NCBI GenBank assembly: GCA_031286615.1
Contig: JAITUA010000015.1
Location: forward strand, 248,001 to 312,000
DNA: 64,000 nucleotides
From: Chryseobacterium sp.
GTDB taxonomy: Bacteria; Bacteroidota; Bacteroidia; Flavobacteriales; Weeksellaceae
Reading direction: 5' to 3'
The notes beneath the pieces were generated by a model. The model had not been told where the DNA came from. It saw nothing but the letters and a program-made list of their open reading frames with translations, and made no database searches. A program made the translations under genes and the position numbers. Each line of letters starts with the position of its first letter. Position 1 is the stretch's first letter. Of this stretch, positions 52,438 through 59,776 are shown piece by piece.

Positions 52438-52869
52438 TTATTCTGGTCTGTAAAACTGATATTGCCCGTCTTTGTAATAAGCATTGATATGCTGAAGTCC
52501 ATTGGTCAGAATAATTTCTCTGGCTCCGATAATCGAATTGTACCTGGCTGTCTGCTCAAATGTTTTCTCCGTTAATTTGATCTGTGGTGCTTTACATTCG
52601 ATCAGAATGATCGGTTCTGTTTTCTCGGTAATCAGAAGATCAACACGTTTGGTCAGCCCGTTCAGGACAATCTTTTTTTCTGTAATCAGGGCTGATGTGG
52701 AATAAGATTTTACAGTAAGGTAATAGTGTATCCAGTGCTGTCTTACCCATTCCTCAGGAGTGAGCAGAAGATAAGTTTTACGAACCAGATCATAAATAAA
52801 AAACTTATCTTTGTCTTTCTTGAATTTAAAATCAAAAGTTTCCTGAAAATTCAGTTTTGGAAGTTCCAT
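52438..52869 (-). CDS. Type I restriction HsdR N-terminal-like domain protein (PD-(D/E)XK)
   Basis: A 143-residue single-domain protein from ATG 52869. Visible nuclease-fold features are TPEEWVRQHWIHYYL, LTKRVDLLITEKTEPIILIECKAPQIKL (the D...ECK catalytic pattern) and TFEQTARYNSIIGAREIILTNGLQH. It lacks motor and specificity domains, so it is not a restriction system by itself. Bacteroidota genomes commonly carry this orphan beside holA. Its start is only seven bases from the divergent holA ATG. An in-frame ATG at 52902 would lie inside holA. The gap 52256-52437 downstream shows no convincing gene. Confidence 0.82.
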   Translation of the reverse strand: MELPKLNFQETFDFKFKKDKDKFFIYDLVRKTYLLLTPEEWVRQHWIHYYLTVKSYSTSALITEKKIVLNGLTKRVDLLITEKTEPIILIECKAPQIKLTEKTFEQTARYNSIIGAREIILTNGLQHINAYYKDGQYQFYRPE

Positions 52870-52876
52870 TAATAAG

Positions 52877-53914
52877 ATGAAAGAATTAGATTTAATCCTC
52901 AAAAATATTAAAAATAAAGAAGTTTTGCCTATTTATTTTTTCCACGGAGAAGAAGCTTACTTTATTGATGTCGCTGTGAAAGCCCTTGAACATAACTTTC
53001 TGGAAGAAGACGAAAAAGCTTTCAACCAGACGGTTACTTACGGAAAAGATACTTCTTACCAGGAGGTTCTTTCTCTGGCCAGGCAGTTTCCGATGATGGG
53101 AGACAAACAGGTGATTATCGTGAAAGAAGCTCAGGATTTGCGATTCAATGAAGAGGAAAACAGAATTTTGGAATCTTATGTAGAAAACCCTGTTCCTTCT
53201 ACAGTGTTGGTTTTTGCACACAAACATAAGAAACTGGACAGCCGGAAAAAGGCAGCCAAAGCTTTAGATAAAGCCAAAGCTCTTTTTCTGAGTGAATCTG
53301 TAAAGGAAAGCAATCTTCCTAAATGGATTTCAGATGAATGTGCGAAACTGAAAATCAATACAGCACCCAATATTTCCCATCTTCTGGCAGAATATCTAGG
53401 TAACGATCTGTCAAGAATTGTCAATGAACTCAACAAATTAAAAATCATTCTTAAAGAAGGTGAACTTCTCGACGGAACCATTGTTGAAAATCATATTGGA
53501 ATCAGTAAAGAATACAATATTTTTGAACTTCAAAAGGCTTTAGGGACGAAAAATGCCAATACGGCTTTTAAAATTGCCCATTTTATGGGAAAGAATCCGA
53601 AGAATAACCCCTTTGTAATGATGCTGGCAAGCCTTTATAATTACTTTTCAAACGTTATTATCTATCAGACGATGGCCGGGCAGTCTCCACAGACCATTGC
53701 ATCCCAAATGGGCGTAAATCCTTACTTTATTAAAGATTATGCAGAAAGTGCAAGGCTTTATCCTTTAAAACATGCCACAAGAGTCATTTCTATTCTCCGT
53801 GAATTTGATATGAAAGGGAAAGGACTTGGAGCAGTGAATATGGGAGAAGCTGAACTGATCAGAGAACTGGTGTATAAGATTATCAATGTAGATAAAATTA
53901 AGATGAAAGTGTGA
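52877..53914 (+). CDS. holA: DNA polymerase III delta subunit
   Basis: A 345-residue clamp-loader subunit that opens the sliding clamp. The N-terminal LPIYFFHGEEAYFIDVAVKALE and FPMMGDKQVIIVKEAQ are characteristic, followed by PSTVLVFAHKHKKLDSRKKAAKAL and NISHLLAEYLGNDLSRIVNELNKL. It has the collar-domain helices in the C-terminal third (LYPLKHATRVISILREFDMKGKGLGA). Length is normal. It is divergent from the HsdR-like gene with start codons seven bases apart. Confidence 0.94.
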   Translation: MKELDLILKNIKNKEVLPIYFFHGEEAYFIDVAVKALEHNFLEEDEKAFNQTVTYGKDTSYQEVLSLARQFPMMGDKQVIIVKEAQDLRFNEEENRILESYVENPVPSTVLVFAHKHKKLDSRKKAAKALDKAKALFLSESVKESNLPKWISDECAKLKINTAPNISHLLAEYLGNDLSRIVNELNKLKIILKEGELLDGTIVENHIGISKEYNIFELQKALGTKNANTAFKIAHFMGKNPKNNPFVMMLASLYNYFSNVIIYQTMAGQSPQTIASQMGVNPYFIKDYAESARLYPLKHATRVISILREFDMKGKGLGAVNMGEAELIRELVYKIINVDKIKMKV

Positions 53915-53919
53915 TGCGA

Positions 53920-54060
53920 GTACTAGGTACGAAGTAATAGATACGAGTTGCGGGATATGAGCTGTAAAAGTGTTAAATTTTTGTACCCAATCGCCCCCGA
54001 ATCTCAATAACTCAACCTCAAACCCGAACCTCACAACAAGTACCATCGAAATTCAACATA
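53920..54060. repeat. Word-like intergenic sequence between holA and trxB
   Basis: Phrases such as GCGAGTACTAGGTACGAAG, ACGAGTTGCGGGATATGAG and CTCAACCTCAAACCCGAACC recur in loosely complementary form. The style resembles the element at 17774-17903. No gene is visible in 53915-54162. Confidence 0.4.
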
Positions 54061-54162
54061 TCAGATATTGACAAGTATCATTAAAATAACTTTAAGGAGA
54101 AATTAAAAATTCCGAAATTAGCAGTCTTAATTCAAATTAAATCTTTTCGAACAAAGTAAATT

Positions 54163-55104
54163 ATGGAGCAAAACATTTTAGATTGTGTGATCGTTGGATC
54201 TGGACCTTCTGGTTTCACCGCTGCTATCTATGCAGCAAGAGCAGACCTTAAACCTGAATTGTATACAGGTTTGGAGCCAGGCGGACAATTAACTACAACC
54301 ACAGAGGTGGATAACTTTCCAGGATATCCAGCTGGGATTACAGGTCCTGAAATGATGATGGATCTGCAAAAACAGGCAGAAAGATTTGATACCAAAGTTC
54401 ATTATGAAATGATCACTAAAGCCGAGTTTTCTAAAGAAGTTGGCGGTGTTCACAAATTATACGCAGGAAACAAAGAGATTCTTGCAAAAACAGTAATTAT
54501 CTCTACCGGAGCTACTGCAAAGTATTTAGGTCTTGATGATGAAAAAAAATATGCAGGAGGTGGAGTTTCAGCTTGTGCTACATGTGACGGATTCTTCTAC
54601 AGAGGAAAAGATGTTGTAGTAGTAGGAGCAGGAGATACAGCTGCTGAAGAAGCTACTTACCTTGCCAAATTGTGTAAAAAGGTAACTTTATTGGTAAGAA
54701 AAGACGTTTTCAGAGCTTCAAAAGCAATGGTTCACAGAGTGGAAAGTACTCCGAATATCGAAGTTAAATTTCACCATGAATTAATCGGGATTGAAGGTGA
54801 AAACAGCCTGGTAGAAAGAGCGGTAATCATCAATAACCAGACTCAGGAGAAATCTACAGTAGATGTTGAAGGAATCTTTATTGCAATTGGTCACAAACCG
54901 AATACTGATATCTTCGCAGGTCAGGTAGATCTTGATGAAAACGGATATATCTTAACAGAAAAAGGTTCTTCAAGAACAAATCTTCCGGGAGTATTTGCTG
55001 CTGGAGATGTTCAGGATCACATCTACAGACAGGCTATTACAGCTGCAGGAAGCGGGTGTATGTCTGCAATGGATGCTGAAAAATATTTAGCTGAATTACA
55101 CTAA
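54163..55104 (+). CDS. trxB: Thioredoxin reductase
   Basis: A 313-residue NADPH-dependent flavoprotein reducing thioredoxin. FAD motif IVGSGPSGFTAAIYAARA (10-27), the redox pair C138/C141 in SACATCDGFFYRG, NADPH motif VVVGAGDTAAEEATYLA and the C-terminal FAD contact FAAGDVQDHIYRQAITAAGSG. Both cysteines are in the expected position within the NADPH domain. Monocistronic, with its own terminator. Confidence 0.97.
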   Translation: MEQNILDCVIVGSGPSGFTAAIYAARADLKPELYTGLEPGGQLTTTTEVDNFPGYPAGITGPEMMMDLQKQAERFDTKVHYEMITKAEFSKEVGGVHKLYAGNKEILAKTVIISTGATAKYLGLDDEKKYAGGGVSACATCDGFFYRGKDVVVVGAGDTAAEEATYLAKLCKKVTLLVRKDVFRASKAMVHRVESTPNIEVKFHHELIGIEGENSLVERAVIINNQTQEKSTVDVEGIFIAIGHKPNTDIFAGQVDLDENGYILTEKGSSRTNLPGVFAAGDVQDHIYRQAITAAGSGCMSAMDAEKYLAELH

Positions 55105-55126
55105 TAATATTCAATTTATACAATAC

Positions 55127-55156
55127 AAAGCGTGCCTGATGGGTGCGCTTTTTTTA
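55127..55156 (+). terminator. trxB terminator
   Basis: AAAGCG (55127-55132) pairs with CGCTTT (55146-55151), with GCC / GGG pairs possible inside, followed by T5. Confidence 0.8.
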
Positions 55157-55192
55157 TTGGAAAACACAAAGGAGCAGGTTTTTTCAAATTAT

Positions 55193-55312
55193 TTTGAACC
55201 ATTAAGGACATTGAAGCTTTGAAGGAAAGTTAAGGAAACATCGAAGATGTTTTAGAAAGCGTAGTGTTTCATCTTAATATTCTTAATTATTTAATTCATC
55301 TTAATGGTTTAA
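55193..55312. repeat. Palindromic intergenic repeat, AACCATTAAG family, copy F
   Basis: TTTGAACCATTAAGG (55193-55207) to CTTAATGGTTTAA (55300-55312). The interior has AACATCGAAGATGTT, an inner palindrome. Confidence 0.8.
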
Positions 55313-55370
55313 GGTTATGCAATGTTTCAGAAGATTTCAACGGGAGGCTTAAAATATACGCGATCATCAA

Positions 55371-55446
55371 TTTTATCAGTGATAAAATCTTTGTGCCTTA
55401 TAAGCAGTCTTTTTAAGATCACTTGCGTCTTTGCGTTTTCCAACAA
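55371..55446. repeat. TTGCGTCTTTGCG repeat, copy 4
   Basis: TTTTATCAGTGATAAAATC (55371-55389) then TTGCGTCTTTGCGTTTTC (55423-55440) parallels the element at 27935-28030. With copy F it explains most of the gap 55105-55570. Confidence 0.68.
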
Positions 55447-55500
55447 AATATTTCTCTATATCCAATAAAAAATTCATGAAATATCTAATGAAAACATTAA

Positions 55501-55508
55501 TATATTTG
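55501..55508 (+). promoter_or_regulatory. -7 element of the VOC gene
   Basis: TATATTTG fits TANNTTTG. The start codon at 55571 is about 57 bases beyond the expected transcription start. A -33 TTTG is not seen. Confidence 0.5.
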
Positions 55509-55570
55509 TGAAACTGCAAACAACCCCGAATTGCATTCCATTAATATAAACTTAAAAAAACGAATAAAAA

Positions 55571-55948
55571 ATGAAAAGAGTAACCGCTATCGGAGGAATC
55601 TTCTTTAAGTGTAAAGACCCTGAACAGGTGAACGAATGGTATAAAACCCACCTTGGATTACCTACCAGTCCATACGGAGCTAAATTCGACTGGAAAGAAG
55701 CTGATTCTGATAAGAAAGGATATACACTGTGGAGTCCTTTTAAAGAATCTACCCAGTATTTTGAGCCATCATCAAAAGAATTCATGATCAATTACCATGT
55801 AGAGAATATCGAAGCATTGGTAGAGGAACTAAAGAAAGAAGGGGTAACTGTTCTGGATGAGGTAGCTACATATGAATATGGGAAGTTTGTACACATTCTT
55901 GATCCGGAAGGAAACAAGATAGAATTGTTTGAACCGGCAGGGGAATAG
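55571..55948 (+). CDS. VOC (glyoxalase/bleomycin-resistance) family protein
   Basis: A 125-residue protein of the vicinal oxygen chelate fold. Two beta-alpha-beta modules are visible: AIGGIFFKCKDPEQVNEWYKTHLGLP and MINYHVENIEALVEELKKEGVTVLDEV, ending in the typical KFVHILDPEGNKIELFEP. The final Glu-containing ELFEP and HILDPEGN are metal-site positions in the family. The sequence alone does not separate a glyoxalase I-like enzyme from a binding protein. Confidence 0.9.
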   Translation: MKRVTAIGGIFFKCKDPEQVNEWYKTHLGLPTSPYGAKFDWKEADSDKKGYTLWSPFKESTQYFEPSSKEFMINYHVENIEALVEELKKEGVTVLDEVATYEYGKFVHILDPEGNKIELFEPAGE

Positions 55949-56020
55949 TCAGCTTGATTTTTATCAGAAAATTTCTGAAATCTGTATTACGACATATATC
56001 ACAACTGAAGACGTGCTTAT

Positions 56021-56077
56021 TCCCCTCTTATGGAGGGGTGGCGAAAATTCAAAGAATTTTTGACGGGGTGGTTTTTT
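56021..56077. repeat. CCCCTC-GAGGGG repeat
   Basis: CCCCTC (56022-56027) pairs with GAGGGG (56033-56038); the rest reads GTGGCGAAAATTCAAAGAAT and TTTTTGACGGGGTGGTTTT, with AAAATTC AAA GAATTTT a second hairpin. This phrase strongly resembles a recurrent intergenic element in flavobacterial genomes, from memory. Confidence 0.65.
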
Positions 56078-56100
56078 CCGGCATATCTTCCATATTGTTT

Positions 56101-56165
56101 TTCTGGCGAAAGAAGAATCTCATACATCTAGAAGATAGAAGATTCTTCCTTCGTCAGAATGACAG
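56101..56165. repeat. TTTGTCATT-family repeat, right-hand type
   Basis: AAGAAGAATCTC (56111-56122) and AGATTCTTCCTTCGTCAGAATGACA (to 56164) are inverted to each other in the GAAGAATCT core. The end AGAATGACA corresponds to the right end of the element at 22795-22898. Confidence 0.6.
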
Positions 56166-56186
56166 TTTTACAACATATCTGTAATT

Positions 56187-57038
56187 CTAATCCAAAATAT
56201 AAATCTTCTTCTCTTTAAGATTGAATCCCAGTTTTTTACCCAGCCAGTTGATACTCGTTTTACCTTCATATATAAGACCTTCCACAAAAGCGACTTTAGG
56301 CTTTTCAACGGTAGCAAAAGGGGTAGAAACAGAGCCAATATCACCTATATAAAACTTGGTTGTCAGATCAGGATTGAATTCACTTTTCTTTTCCATCATC
56401 TGCAGGGTTTCCTTTTTGATATCCAGCGTGTTCATCAGGTGTTCACTCAGCCAAAAAGAATCTTTACCAGAGCCGGAATCCAGAAGAACATTGATTTTAT
56501 ATTTATTGTTCAAAAGCACATAAGTAGTAATATCCATGGACTGGTCTGCATTGGTAGACAGCTGGATATCCATCACTTTCTTGCTGTTCAGTTTTTCTTT
56601 TGGAAAGACAAGCTCGTTGGTAGTATAATCAATGATAAACTCTGTATCATAAAGCATGGGAAGGGAAATCAAGCCATCAATTCCTTTGATCTCCATATCA
56701 TGAGTGGAGTACCAGGTATCTTTAAATTTCTTGCCATTAAAAATAATCTCTTTCGATTTGAAAAGAGGAATGGTCATCTTTTCACCGGTTGCCCGAAAAG
56801 CCGTCAGATAATTATAAGTCTCTTTTGAACCGAGTTCTTTGGAAAAATTGCCCAGAAAAAGATTAATTCCTCCTCCGGTATCGAAGATGAAATTTCCCTT
56901 TTTACCATCTATTTCAGCTCCTACAATCAGGTGGCCGGATGGAAGAACAGACATAGGAATTTTCTGAGCAAAAGCCATTGAGGAAAAAGCTAGAGAGGCA
57001 GTAACAATCGTACTTTTAATAAAAGATTGAGTAAACAT
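56187..57038 (-). CDS. Secreted retropepsin-like aspartic protease with two DxG motifs
   Basis: A 283-residue exported protein, signal peptide up to MAFAQ (residue 25). Two retropepsin-like halves are seen: the first with IFDTGGGINLFLG (D53-T54-G55) and IDGLISLPMLYDTEFIIDYTTNELVF, the second with VLLDSGSGKDSFWLSE (D187-S188-G189) and WLGKKLGFNLKEKKIYILD. With one catalytic Asp per half, a pseudo-dimeric active site could form within one chain. It is the functional-looking paralogue of the Asp-less protein at 45422-46276. Confidence 0.82.
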   Translation of the reverse strand: MFTQSFIKSTIVTASLAFSSMAFAQKIPMSVLPSGHLIVGAEIDGKKGNFIFDTGGGINLFLGNFSKELGSKETYNYLTAFRATGEKMTIPLFKSKEIIFNGKKFKDTWYSTHDMEIKGIDGLISLPMLYDTEFIIDYTTNELVFPKEKLNSKKVMDIQLSTNADQSMDITTYVLLNNKYKINVLLDSGSGKDSFWLSEHLMNTLDIKKETLQMMEKKSEFNPDLTTKFYIGDIGSVSTPFATVEKPKVAFVEGLIYEGKTSINWLGKKLGFNLKEKKIYILD

Positions 57039-57083
57039 TTGAAAAATAGTATTATTAGTTTTTAATATTGCGATGAATCCTTA

Positions 57084-57091
57084 CAAATATA
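57084..57091 (-). promoter_or_regulatory. -7 element of the aspartic protease gene
   Basis: Plus-strand CAAATATA reads TATATTTG on the minus strand, about 45 bases before the start codon. Confidence 0.5.
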
Positions 57092-57242
57092 AATTGTATA
57101 ATTGAGAACAGAAAATCAGTGAGTTTTATTATTTAATTTATTATAATGTTTTTTTTAATCATTTCTAAAGCGTTTTCTGTTTGGTAATAAATGACTCACA
57201 CTTAAAGTAAAATTCCTACATTTAATGACTAATCAAAAAAAT

Positions 57243-57455
57243 ATGGAAACAAAAGTCATCAAAATAACACATGTTACCGGAACCTATATCATTGAAGCTT
57301 CCCATGGAAAACTAAACGACCTGAAAACCCAGCTGGACAAATGCCTGAACGATGAACAGGGAGCTATTGTGGTAAAGGGAGAGGATGGAGATCAGTTTGT
57401 ATACCCATCCGATCTTTTAAAAAACAGCTTCATTGCTATAGTAGACAGGGAATAG
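57243..57455 (+). CDS. Small conserved-looking hypothetical protein
   Basis: A 70-residue soluble protein from ATG 57243: METKVIKITHVTGTYIIEAS, then GKLNDLKTQLDKCLNDEQGA and IVVKGEDGDQFVYPSDLLKNSF. Predicted as two short strands, a helix and further strands. An in-frame ATG at 57225 exists, but TACATTTA (57217-57224), a weak -7 match, directly abuts it, so the downstream ATG is preferred. No family recognised; coding character (codon use, conserved-looking alternation) is good. Confidence 0.65.
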   Translation: METKVIKITHVTGTYIIEASHGKLNDLKTQLDKCLNDEQGAIVVKGEDGDQFVYPSDLLKNSFIAIVDRE

Positions 57456-57532
57456 GAGATACATGCAGGAAAAATAATTCCCTTGATTTCTAGTCTATTA
57501 TTAAGTTTTGTTAAAATTTGTGTGGGAAAAGT

Positions 57533-57563
57533 TTTGCAGAAATTAAAAATCGTTCTATATTTG
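57533..57563 (+). promoter_or_regulatory. tRNA-Ser promoter
   Basis: TTTG (57533-57536), a 19-base spacer, TATATTTG (57556-57563): a near-perfect Bacteroidota promoter 34 bases before the mature tRNA. Confidence 0.78.
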
Positions 57564-57597
57564 CACCACTGAAAACAACGGTATAGCCGGAGTTTAG

Positions 57598-57682
57598 GGA
57601 GAGTTGGCAGAGTGGTCGATTGCGGCAGTCTTGAAAACTGTTGACTGTAACAGGTCCGGGGGTTCGAATCCCTCACTCTCCG
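57598..57682 (+). tRNA. tRNA-Ser (anticodon UGA)
   Basis: An 85-base class II tRNA. Acceptor arms GGAGAGT (57598-57604) and ACTCTCC (57675-57681) pair perfectly with discriminator G57682. The D-arm GCAGAGTGGTCGATTGCGGC, the anticodon loop CTTGAAA with TGA at 57632-57634, a long variable arm (GACTGTAACAGGTC) and the T-arm GGGGGTTCGAATCCCTC are all visible. The 3' CCA is not encoded. It reads UCA and, by wobble, other UCN codons. Confidence 0.95.
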
Positions 57683-57685
57683 CAA

Positions 57686-57717
57686 AAAAGCCTTGAATCA
57701 TTTGATTCAAGGCTTTT
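57686..57717. terminator. Terminator after tRNA-Ser
   Basis: A perfect 15-base stem AAAAGCCTTGAATCA (57686-57700) / TGATTCAAGGCTTTT (57703-57717) with T and A runs on both sides, so it can also terminate the minus-strand transcript arriving from the right. Confidence 0.93.
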
Positions 57718-57744
57718 TAATTAAAGTATATCTATACATCAATA

Positions 57745-57960
57745 TTACTTTGGCTGATTGAACGTATATCGTGAAATTTTCCAACTGTCATTTTCATTTT
57801 TCATAAGGAAAAATTCCCTGTTTAATTCTTCTGTTTTCCGATTGTTAGCATGTATAAGCTGTGTACCCATTGATTGTGTACGTACAAACGCGATGCTATC
57901 TGATAGTACAATTTCTTCAATTTTGAATGTTACATTAAGCTGGATTGCCTTAAATATATT
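57745..57960 (-). pseudogene. Truncated SnoaL-like (DUF4440) gene, C-terminal half only
   Basis: On the minus strand a 71-residue open frame without start codon ends at TAA 57745-57747. It reads NIFKAIQLNVTFKIEEIVLS, then AFVRTQSMGTQLIHA, LNREFFLMKNENDSWKISRY and TFNQPK, the C-terminal half of SnoaL-like/SgcJ-type proteins. Its upstream end runs into the last codons of the Crp/Fnr-like gene in a different frame, so the N-terminal half has been deleted and the remainder fused to the crp 3' end. No promoter or start of its own remains. Confidence 0.75.
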
Positions 57961-58532
57961 TTATTCAGGAATTCGGCGGTAATACCAAGATAGGAAGCGA
58001 TTTGTGTATTAGGTAATCTATTTGCCAAATGAGGGTACTGGCTGATGAAACTTTCATACCGGTCCAGGGCAGTGGTACTAAATGTTTGCAATAAGCGGTC
58101 CTGAAGTTCAATGTACTTGTTTTCAATGATTACACGAAAATTTCTGTCAAATTTTGGATAATTGGTATATAAAAACCATAAATCTCCTTTGGAAATCTGT
58201 AACACTACTAATGGCTCAATCACTTCAATAAACAGTTTGGAAGGTATTTCTTTGTGAAGACTGCCAATATCTGAAATCCAGTCGTCTTCTGTTGCAAAAA
58301 CAAGATTGTGCTCTACACCTTTATCATCCACACCATATATTTTGAAGCAGCCGCTTTGCACGTAGGTAAAATACTTGCATACATCTCCTTCCTGCAAAAG
58401 AAACTGTCTGCATTTAATTTTCCTTTCCATTATCCGGTCTTTCAAAACCTGTATTTCTTCATTGTTTAAAGGAAGATACTTTTTAAAATGATTGATGATA
58501 TTTTCCAAATGATGGGTGTTATTGCTATTCAA
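57930..58532 (-). CDS. Crp/Fnr family regulator with altered C-terminus
   Basis: A 200-residue regulator with a cyclic-nucleotide-binding-type domain (FLLQEGDVCKYFTYVQSGCFKIY, WISDIGSLHKEIPSKLFIEVIEPLVVLQI) and an HTH (HLANRLPNTQIASYLGITAEFLNKI). The usual ending after EFLNKI would be a short basic tail; here IYLRQSSLM comes from reading into the SnoaL remnant in another frame. No ATG precedes the domain: TTG 58532 or TTG 58508 must start it. The latter suits TATATTTG at 58530-58537, which would be the -7 element. Bacteroidota members often do not bind cAMP. It may still work, since the recognition helix is complete. Confidence 0.78.
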   Translation of the reverse strand: MNSNNTHHLENIINHFKKYLPLNNEEIQVLKDRIMERKIKCRQFLLQEGDVCKYFTYVQSGCFKIYGVDDKGVEHNLVFATEDDWISDIGSLHKEIPSKLFIEVIEPLVVLQISKGDLWFLYTNYPKFDRNFRVIIENKYIELQDRLLQTFSTTALDRYESFISQYPHLANRLPNTQIASYLGITAEFLNKIYLRQSSLM

Positions 58533-58592
58533 ATATAAAAAATGAGAACAGTATAGCTGTGATAACTCATTCCATCTAAATCACGTATTAAT

Positions 58593-58628
58593 AAAAAAGA
58601 TGAAGCTTATTTCTGCTTCATCTTTTTT
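58593..58628 (-). terminator. Terminator downstream of the phosphodiesterase gene
   Basis: AAAAAGATGAAGC (58594-58606) pairs perfectly with GCTTCATCTTTTT (58615-58627). Read on the minus strand it is followed by a T-rich tail. It ends the minus-strand gene at 58636 before crp. Confidence 0.87.
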
Positions 58629-58635
58629 ATTATTG

Positions 58636-59580
58636 TTATGGTAAACTAATCTTTTTGCCCTGTTCCGGAAAAATATAATTTACTTTTAAAGGATTGTTTT
58701 TCAAAAGCTCTTTTTTGATAAGTTCAGGATTATCACCCGTTGGTTTTCTATGCGTAACCACGATGTTGAGTCCCTCAAGGCTGTTTTTTCCGGTTTTTTC
58801 TTTCAGCTTGCTCAGTTCTTCAATCAGAAGATTAGGAGTAAGGTGGCCAAAGAGCAGATGTTCAGGCTGGCTGTTTGGGAAAGAAACTTCAATTAATATT
58901 GTATTTAACTGTCTTTTTTTAACAAGTGGAGCGATAGTGTTCCAAAGAAGATCAAGACGGTCGGACTTTTCTATGCGGTCAGCGCCTGTATCACCCAGAT
59001 AAAGAAGGTAATGATCATCTCTTCTTACCAGTGCAGCACTGCTTTTATATGGGTTTACATGGCTCAGTTCATAGCCTGTTATAAAAAACGGAGTTTTAGG
59101 AGCCGGAATTTCAGTTCCTTCCTGAAGTTCGTTATAATGATACTTCCCAAGGATCGGTTTTTGGCCCTGATCGGCAAAATTAATCCATGTATCTGTGATG
59201 AAATAATGATTTTGCAAAATCTGAATCACCGGCGCTATAGCAAAAATATCCTTTTTAGAATCTGCCGGAGAATTGATGATTAATCCTGATAAATGATCCA
59301 AATGCCCATGAGATACAAAATATCCTTTTATCTGATCTTTCAGAACCGTTTCTGCAGAACCGTCAAGACTTTTCATTTGAATGGCTTTTCGTATTCCTGC
59401 ATTTACAGTACCCGCATCAAGGCAGAGAAATGCATTGTCTTTCGGAGCGCCTACCAGATAGGCTGATAAATTGTCCTCCTGCTCTCCACCATAAATCCCT
59501 AAGGGAATGACATCAAAATTTTGTGCGTGGCAAACAATATTCAGAAGAAGGGCCAATAAAGAAACTGCTGTTTTTTTCAT
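58636..59580 (-). CDS. Secreted class II 3',5'-cyclic-nucleotide phosphodiesterase
   Basis: A 314-residue metallo-beta-lactamase-fold enzyme from ATG 59580, signal peptide MKKTAVSLLALLLNIVCHAQ. The class II PDE metal motif is SHGHLDHLSGL (H91, H93, D95, H96); FLCLDAGTVNAGI, HYLLYLGDTGADRIEKSDRL and LIEVSFPNSQPEHLLFGHLTP are family-specific. A -7 promoter element at 59623-59630 overlaps the first codon of a longer frame beginning at 59625, which excludes that start. Relatives (PDE1/CpdP) hydrolyse cAMP; here the enzyme would act in the periplasm. A Crp-like gene lies next door. Confidence 0.9.
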   Translation of the reverse strand: MKKTAVSLLALLLNIVCHAQNFDVIPLGIYGGEQEDNLSAYLVGAPKDNAFLCLDAGTVNAGIRKAIQMKSLDGSAETVLKDQIKGYFVSHGHLDHLSGLIINSPADSKKDIFAIAPVIQILQNHYFITDTWINFADQGQKPILGKYHYNELQEGTEIPAPKTPFFITGYELSHVNPYKSSAALVRRDDHYLLYLGDTGADRIEKSDRLDLLWNTIAPLVKKRQLNTILIEVSFPNSQPEHLLFGHLTPNLLIEELSKLKEKTGKNSLEGLNIVVTHRKPTGDNPELIKKELLKNNPLKVNYIFPEQGKKISLP

Positions 59581-59622
59581 AATACTTAAACTGTGAAACC
59601 ATCCTTTACTTGATGGACAGAA

Positions 59623-59630
59623 CAAATTTA
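59623..59630 (-). promoter_or_regulatory. -7 element that decides the phosphodiesterase start
   Basis: Plus-strand CAAATTTA reads TAAATTTG on the minus strand. The expected transcription start near 59617 lies inside a longer open frame, so only the ATG at 59580 can be used from it. Confidence 0.6.
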
Positions 59631-59731
59631 CGCTATTTTTTGGCGACAGCCTTTCAGTTATAGTAACAAATAGAGCTTAATTAGATTAAGTATTTAAAAA
59701 TCTGACTAAACAATACTTTGCCTATAAACGA

Positions 59732-59759
59732 ATAAAGTCCGCCGATCAGCAGACTTTAT
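59732..59759 (-). terminator. Possible terminator after the agmatine deiminase gene
   Basis: ATAAAGTC (59732-59739) pairs with GACTTTAT (59752-59759), with a GC-containing loop. The downstream minus-strand sequence is TTCG-rich rather than a clean T run, so efficiency is uncertain. Confidence 0.6.
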
Positions 59760-59776
59760 CCATTTGGGAATTTTTT

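Noticed and set aside
52320-52502. 60-codon minus-strand frame after the HsdR-like gene
   Set aside because: It overlaps the HsdR-like 3' end in another frame and has no recognisable start signal or family features; a frameshifted extension of the neighbour cannot be shown.
52438-52869. Restriction-modification system
   Set aside because: The HsdR-like domain stands alone without helicase, specificity or methyltransferase genes.
57225-57242. ATG 57225 as start of the 70-residue protein
   Set aside because: A -7-like TACATTTA directly abuts it, so transcription would begin at or after this codon; ATG 57243 is preferred, with low certainty.
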